NCBI RefSeq assembly: GCF_003857035.1
Contig: NZ_QGSY01000148.1
Coordinates: 24,194 to 88,193 of the forward strand
Source of the DNA: Micromonospora arida
GTDB taxonomy: Bacteria > Actinomycetota > Actinomycetes > Mycobacteriales > Micromonosporaceae
DNA length: 64,000 nucleotides
Direction of reading: 5' to 3'
A model generated the notes under the pieces. The model was not told the origin of the DNA, did not search any database, and saw only the letters and a list, made by a program, of their open reading frames with translations. Positions 59,347 to 64,000 of this stretch are shown piece after piece; the stretch's first letter is position 1, and each line of letters begins with the position of its first letter. A program made the position numbers and the translations under genes.

Positions 59347-60900
59347 TCAGTAGGCCCCACGCCGGGCCAGCACCACGCTTGCCGTCTTCCACAGGATGGC
59401 GAGGTCGTACACCAGCGACCAGTTGTCGACGTAGTGCAGGTCCAGCCGGACCGCGTCGTCCCAGGTGAGGTCGGAGCGGCCGGAGATCTGCCAGAGGCCG
59501 GTGATGCCGGGGCGCACCAGCAGCCGCCGACGGACGTCACCGCGGTAGTCGTCGTCCTCGGTGGGCAGCGGACGTGGGCCGACCAACGACATCTGCCCGC
59601 GCAGCACGTTGATCAGCTGGGGCAGTTCGTCCAGGGAGAGCGCCCGCAGGTGCCGGCCGATCGGGGTGACCCGAGGGTCGTCCTTCATCTTGAAGAGCAG
59701 GCCGTCACTCTCGTTGCGGTGCTGCAGGGCCGCCAACCGCTGCTCGGCGTCGGTGTACATCGTCCGGAACTTCCAGACCTTGAACGCGCGACCCTCGTGG
59801 CCGATCCGGGTCTGCCGGAACATCACCGGGCCGGGGTCGTTGAACTTGATGGCCAGGGCGATGGCGAGCAGCACCGGGCTCAGCAGCACCAGGCCGACAA
59901 GCGCGGTCACCCGGTCCAGGACGCTCTTCGCCAACAACGAGAGACCGGAGATGGTCGGCTCGTCCACGTTGAGCAGGGGAAGGCCCTCGATGGGCCGGAC
60001 GTGGATGCGGGGACCCGTGACGTCGGTGACCTGTGGGACCACCACCAGGTCCAGGCCGGTGCCCTCCAACTGCCAGGCGAGCTTGCGTAGCTCGTACGAC
60101 TCGAGGCTGGCCGGGCCGCAGACCGCGATGGTGTCCGCGCCGAGTTGCTGGACCAGCGGAACCAGGTCCCAACCCACGTACACCGGCACCGGAGCGTTCA
60201 CCCGCTCGCCCGGGCGGGGATGGTGTGGCAGGTGGATGGCGATCGGGTGCAACCCGGCCCCGTAGTTACGGGTCACCACCTCGTGCACCGCGAGCGCGTC
60301 GGTGAGACGGCCGACCAGCAGCACCTTCTGTGATGCCCTCCCGGTACGCCGGATCCGCCGCAGCACCACCCGGGCGGCGAACCGAACCACGAGCGTGTAG
60401 AGCAGCAGGAAGATGATGATGGCGGCGACCGTCGCCCGGGACAGGTCCTTCTTGAAGCCGAGCGCCAGGAACGAGACAGCGGCGGCCATCGCGAGGCTGG
60501 CTCGGGCGACCCGCTTGAGTTCTTCGGTGCCCAGTCCGAGCGCACGCTGGTCATACGCCCCGGCGGCGACGAGCAGGATCAGCCAGCCCAGAGGGACGCC
60601 GACGAAGGAGGCGAGGCTGAAGGAGCTGACGTTCCCGAGTACCCGCTGGTCCCAGAAGCCGGCGTCGGCGTCGGCCAGCAGGGTGACGACCGTCCGGCTG
60701 GCGGCCAGGGCCGCGAGTACGTCGAGCAGGACCAGCCACGCCACGTAGCGGCGGCGCCAGTTGGCCCGAGGTGCGACCGGACGCGCGAACACCGACCGGG
60801 CCATGCCGTTGGAGGGGGGCGTGATCACCCCCAGGTCGGGGTCGAAACTCGGTCTCTGCTGTGGCGTGACAGCCTTGAGGAACTCGGTGTGCGCGGACAC
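59347..60900 (-). CDS. Polyprenyl glycosylphosphotransferase initiating exopolysaccharide synthesis
   Basis: 517 residues from GTG 60900, which follows AAAGGAAGG; ATG 60918 is an alternative. Four N-terminal TM helices, a CoA-binding-like middle domain ('KVLLVGRLTDALAVHEVV'), a reentrant helix ('KSVLDRVTALVGLVLLSPVL') and the catalytic bacterial sugar transferase domain ('RIGHEGRAFKVWKFRTM', 'LRALSLDELPQLINVLRGQM', 'GPRPLP', 'RPGITGLWQISGRSDL') are present. It moves a sugar-1-phosphate (often glucose or galactose) from UDP/GDP-sugar to undecaprenyl phosphate. Confidence 0.93.
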   Translation of the reverse strand: MSAHTEFLKAVTPQQRPSFDPDLGVITPPSNGMARSVFARPVAPRANWRRRYVAWLVLLDVLAALAASRTVVTLLADADAGFWDQRVLGNVSSFSLASFVGVPLGWLILLVAAGAYDQRALGLGTEELKRVARASLAMAAAVSFLALGFKKDLSRATVAAIIIFLLLYTLVVRFAARVVLRRIRRTGRASQKVLLVGRLTDALAVHEVVTRNYGAGLHPIAIHLPHHPRPGERVNAPVPVYVGWDLVPLVQQLGADTIAVCGPASLESYELRKLAWQLEGTGLDLVVVPQVTDVTGPRIHVRPIEGLPLLNVDEPTISGLSLLAKSVLDRVTALVGLVLLSPVLLAIALAIKFNDPGPVMFRQTRIGHEGRAFKVWKFRTMYTDAEQRLAALQHRNESDGLLFKMKDDPRVTPIGRHLRALSLDELPQLINVLRGQMSLVGPRPLPTEDDDYRGDVRRRLLVRPGITGLWQISGRSDLTWDDAVRLDLHYVDNWSLVYDLAILWKTASVVLARRGAY

Positions 60901-61163
60901 GACCTTCCTTTCCCACATCGCCCCCGTCGGGAGATCGCGACGTGCACCCTATGCGTCGAAAAGGCGTCCTGCCTAGTGGCGGTTCGGGTGCTCCTGATAT
61001 AGCCCGATCAGTTCCTCGACGCGTCGCGACGGGCCTGGAACTCCTGCTTCGGCGCGTCGGAACCCCGCATTGGGCCATGGGACCGGTCGCGAAGAGAAGC
61101 AGAAGGTCGGGAGTGGATAGTGCTATTCGGCGAGTCGCTTCTCCGCGGCTCGCCGACGGTGGA

Positions 61164-62027
61164 TCACCGCCCGGCCGCGGTGACCGCCCATTTGCCGATC
61201 TCACTCACCGCACGCACCGTCACGATGCACAGCGCAAGACCCGGTATGCGGGGGCGGCTGTACTTCTTGATCATCTTGCGCCACGCGAGGAGACCGGCGA
61301 CGCGCCGCCGGCTGATGCTGCCGCTGTGCCGATGGAATCGAACGATGGGCTCGTCGAGTCGTTGCAGGTGCACCCCGTTGCTGAGGGCGCGCAGCACCAG
61401 CTCGACATCCACCTTGATTGACATCTGCTCGTCGTACCCGCCGAGCTCTTTCAGCAACAGGCGGTCGATCGTCATGCCCGAGTGCTTGAAGGGCAGCCGG
61501 GGTCGGGTCAGCACGGACCGGAGCATCCGACGGGCATCGGGGTACGACGGGAGCCTGATCACCTTCGCCGAGTCGCCGACGATCTCCTCGTAGTCGGTGT
61601 AGACCCAGCGCGCGCCGGTCCGCGTGACGAACTCGTGCAGCCTGGCCAGGCCGTCGGGTGCCAACTCGTCGTCCGAGTCGAGCACTGTGACGACCCTGCC
61701 CCGGGCGACGCGCAGGGCGGTGTTGCGCGCCGCGCTGATCCCCGTCGGATCCTGGCGGACGACACGGATCCGACGGTCGGAGAGGAGGCCCGCGGCGGCC
61801 AACCCGTCCCGCACGGCGACTGCCGAGCCGTCGTCGACGACGATGAGCTCGAAGTCGCTGAAGGTGCCGGCAAGCACGCTCCGGATGGACTTCACCAGGA
61901 GTTCGGGCCGGTCCCGCACGGCGATGCACACCGAGAAGGCGGGGGTCACCTGCTCCACCGCCCGCATCAGCGGGAGCGTCGCGGCGTCGACAGCAGGCAT
62001 GGCCGGGACCGTCGGCCCGTCGATCAT
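61164..62027 (-). CDS. Family 2 glycosyltransferase
   Basis: 287 residues from ATG 62027. GT-A fold: 'FSVCIAVRDRPELLVKSIRS', 'DFELIVVDDGSAVAV', 'GISAARNTALRVARGRVV' and 'VLDSDDELAP', the DXD metal motif. It adds a sugar to a polymer or lipid-linked intermediate, probably the product of the neighbouring glycosylphosphotransferase. The RBS at this start is weak and a longer in-frame extension upstream exists, so the start is uncertain. Confidence 0.88.
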   Translation of the reverse strand: MIDGPTVPAMPAVDAATLPLMRAVEQVTPAFSVCIAVRDRPELLVKSIRSVLAGTFSDFELIVVDDGSAVAVRDGLAAAGLLSDRRIRVVRQDPTGISAARNTALRVARGRVVTVLDSDDELAPDGLARLHEFVTRTGARWVYTDYEEIVGDSAKVIRLPSYPDARRMLRSVLTRPRLPFKHSGMTIDRLLLKELGGYDEQMSIKVDVELVLRALSNGVHLQRLDEPIVRFHRHSGSISRRRVAGLLAWRKMIKKYSRPRIPGLALCIVTVRAVSEIGKWAVTAAGR

Positions 62028-62619
62028 CGGTGGCTTGGTGTCCTGTCCGGACGAGAGGGTGTTGCCAGCGGAGTCATGCCGCAAGGAGGGGGGCGAGTAT
62101 GCGGGGTGGTTCGTCACGGACGGGAGCCGCCTCGAAGCCCACCAGATCGCCCTGGCCCCTCCGAGAGGCCGTCCCTGCCGGCCCACCTGACACGACGATC
62201 CGACACGCCCACCTTCGCCACCCCCATGAAAAGCCACCATTCGCAGCGATTTCAGCGACGCGTTCGCGGGACCATTCCCTTGATCGACGACAATGAAGAT
62301 CCATCGCGCAACAAGACGGAGTATAGCGATCGCCGCACTGACGCACCATCACCTGGCAGCACGCGGCCTGTCAATCGAGAAACGCTGACTCAGTAAGGGG
62401 TTTGGCTGGCCAGCGCCTGGATCTGGTCGGGGCGGGCACTCTGCCGAAGCGGGCACGCGGAGTTGCGACCGTCCGGGTGAATCGGCTCAGCCGAACATCT
62501 AGTCTTCTCGGCGGCACGGATTATTTGTTATGGGTGAATGACCAATGAGGGCGATCATCAACGGGGGACTTAGCGCCTATTTCCGATGTGTCCGATCCGC
62601 GAGAATCAGTGACACGCGG
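62028..62619. other. Non-coding gap between GT2 and pseudo-protease genes
   Basis: About 590 bases with no convincing gene; frames on both strands are short or low in codon bias and lack ribosome binding sites. The right half (about 62,270-62,600) is AT-richer than the surroundings. I see no strong hairpin, repeat or RNA gene. It probably holds the promoter of the leftward GT2 gene. Confidence 0.55.
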
Positions 62620-63987
62620 TCACCGGTGGCGGCGGCGGATGAGCAGCACGGCGAGGATCACGAGGGCGACGAGCAACACGCCAGCGCATCCGACCAACAC
62701 GAGCACGAGGTTGCTGGACTGCTCCCGCGACGCCTTCTCCAACCGCTGACGCTCGGTGGCGTTCTGCCGGTAGGCCTTCGCGAGCAGGTTGTCGGGCGTC
62801 GCGGCGGCCGCCCTGTCGAGCTGCGTGACGGCACCTGACGAGTCGCCGCTGAAGTACGCGTCCAACCCGCTGCGGTAGACCTTGTCGGTGTCGCCGAGCG
62901 TGTTGGCGACCCCGGCCTCGCTCAGCAGCGCGCTGATCGTCGATGCCGGCAGGATCGCCCGGTTGGCGCGGTCCGGCGCTGCCTGGTCCTGGTAGATGAG
63001 GCCCGCGACCCGGCCGGAGGAATCGAGGGCGATGCCCCCGTGTGAGGCTGGCCCGAGATCCTCGTTGACGAGGTAGATCGAGACCGGCCCGCGCTGGCTC
63101 GTTCCGGTGATCGTCACGTTCCTCGACTGAGGACGGTACGCGGCGTTACGGAAGGCAACGTCGGAGGTCGCGTAGGCGAGGATTCGCACCGGAGAACCCT
63201 CGGCGAGGCTTGCCGACGGGTTGAGCTCCACCACAGGCAGATTGCCCCGGGCGAGCTTGATCAGTGCGGTGTTGCCGCTGTCTTCAGGCAGGCTCCGGAC
63301 GACCTCGGCCTTGATGGCCGGCTCCGCCACCGCGTTTCCCTTGGCGCGGTTGAGCTGAGCGTAGACCGCACTCGTCGGCTCGGCGTCCGGCTCGACGCCT
63401 GTGAAACGCACCTTGCCGAGGTTCGCCGCGACATACGCGGAGATCTGCCCGGCCGGAAGTTGCTTTGCCTGTACGAGCGTCCTGGCCAACGCGTCGACGG
63501 CGAGCCAACGGGCGCGCGCCTCGGCAGGCTTGACACAGGATCCGTTGGTGACGGCGTGGCCGTCCGGAGCCAGCAGGAAACCACTGCACCGACGGATGAA
63601 GGAGACGGGCTGCGGGTGCACAAGGACGTTCGTCCTGGTGTCCCGGACATATCCGGTGAAGACCGCTTCGACGAAGACCAGCGAAGGCGCGGCGACGGCG
63701 AGGGCCTTCTCCTCCGGGCTGTACAGGGAGGCCTGCGCCCACGGCTTCAACGCTGGCTCGACCGGAGCGACGGTGGAGGACGCCGTGGTGGAGGTGCCGG
63801 TCGGCGGAGCGTACGGATCGGGTTGCTCGCTGCCGGCGATCGCCCAGATGCCGACGCCGCTCGCCACGGCCACCACCAGCACGAGCGCGGCGAGCCCCAC
63901 CCAGAACCCGGTACGCCGCGGCGGCGGCTCCGACGGCTTGATCCGCCGGACCGGGGCGCGGAACGGATCGTACGGCGGTGGATCCAT
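62620..63987 (-). CDS. Membrane-anchored trypsin-like pseudo-protease
   Basis: 455 residues. A cytoplasmic Pro-rich start is followed by TM1 (about 28-52). An extracytoplasmic trypsin/HtrA-like beta-barrel (about 95-335) leads to a helical stretch ('YRSGLDAYFSGDSSGAVTQL', TPR-like) and TM2 (about 425-450) with a basic end. The usual 'VTNAHCV' reads 'VTNGSCV' (His replaced by Ser150). The Asp site reads 'GNTALIKL' (Asn239). 'GNSGGP' reads 'ASHGGI' (Ser replaced by His316). All three catalytic positions are lost, so it is probably a binding or scaffold protein of the envelope polysaccharide locus. Confidence 0.82.
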   Translation of the reverse strand: MDPPPYDPFRAPVRRIKPSEPPPRRTGFWVGLAALVLVVAVASGVGIWAIAGSEQPDPYAPPTGTSTTASSTVAPVEPALKPWAQASLYSPEEKALAVAAPSLVFVEAVFTGYVRDTRTNVLVHPQPVSFIRRCSGFLLAPDGHAVTNGSCVKPAEARARWLAVDALARTLVQAKQLPAGQISAYVAANLGKVRFTGVEPDAEPTSAVYAQLNRAKGNAVAEPAIKAEVVRSLPEDSGNTALIKLARGNLPVVELNPSASLAEGSPVRILAYATSDVAFRNAAYRPQSRNVTITGTSQRGPVSIYLVNEDLGPASHGGIALDSSGRVAGLIYQDQAAPDRANRAILPASTISALLSEAGVANTLGDTDKVYRSGLDAYFSGDSSGAVTQLDRAAAATPDNLLAKAYRQNATERQRLEKASREQSSNLVLVLVGCAGVLLVALVILAVLLIRRRHR

Positions 63988-64000
63988 CGGACCACGAGGT

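Overview
The window is high-GC actinobacterial DNA, most like Micromonospora or another Micromonosporaceae. This rests on the strong G/C third-position bias, many GTG starts, ATGA stop/start overlaps, apparent leaderless promoters and the gene content (duplicated L,D-transpeptidases, orn next to tRNA-His, CotH/VTC cassette). No replication origin, rRNA, CRISPR array or intact insertion sequence was seen.

Left part (1-17.4 kb): a DUF4956-VTC-CotH operon (1288-4801) converges on a secreted GH3 glycosidase with a LacI-type operator. Then come a DoxX-like protein, a divergent SDR/TetR pair, a 1039-residue secreted protein of unknown family with a toxin-like layout, and a compact MerR cassette whose promoter carries the classical mer dyad. 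A small secreted protein, a P-loop kinase-like protein and an HTH-TPR regulator follow.

The most interesting block is 17.4-25.0 kb. A divergent HTH-TPR regulator and a catalytically degenerate IS701-type transposase-like protein, coupled to a 61-residue membrane peptide, lie upstream of two small precursor genes. Their last 55 residues align without gaps and resemble enterocin AS-48 (AAVAG...GGW..., ending AIAW/AIGW). They are followed by an overlapping run of genes: multi-TM protein, SpoIIM/DUF95 protein, ABC ATPase, two small membrane proteins, second ABC ATPase, second permease. This is the layout of a circular (head-to-tail cyclised) bacteriocin locus, here with two neutral-to-acidic, Lys/Arg-free core peptides.

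The middle part (25-41.7 kb) holds accessory genes between three partial or complete copies of a tRNA-Lys(CTT) region (about 25.05, 36.53 and 38.41 kb): a 5'-truncated repeat-protein gene, a Na+/H+ antiporter, a DUF4132 protein overlapping a small beta-grasp protein ending in Gly-Gly, TspO, a sigma-factor/zinc-finger/TM/CAP-domain fusion, YdcF, TetR/aldo-keto reductase and SDR/LysR pairs. Two lipoprotein L,D-transpeptidases follow, then tRNA-His and orn.

The right part (42-64 kb) looks like core genome: a GT87 mannosyltransferase, copper genes (YcnI, CopC-CopD), an ECF sigma factor with a MauE/DsbA-type redox set, a Co/Ni ECF transporter behind a 25-bp palindrome, bacterioferritin comigratory protein, an HNH protein overlapping an odd tRNA, an expansin-like protein, MOSC, methyltransferase and an envelope-polysaccharide group (LCP ligase, polyprenyl glycosylphosphotransferase, GT2, and a membrane pseudo-protease). 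Strong perfect hairpins separate most convergent gene pairs.
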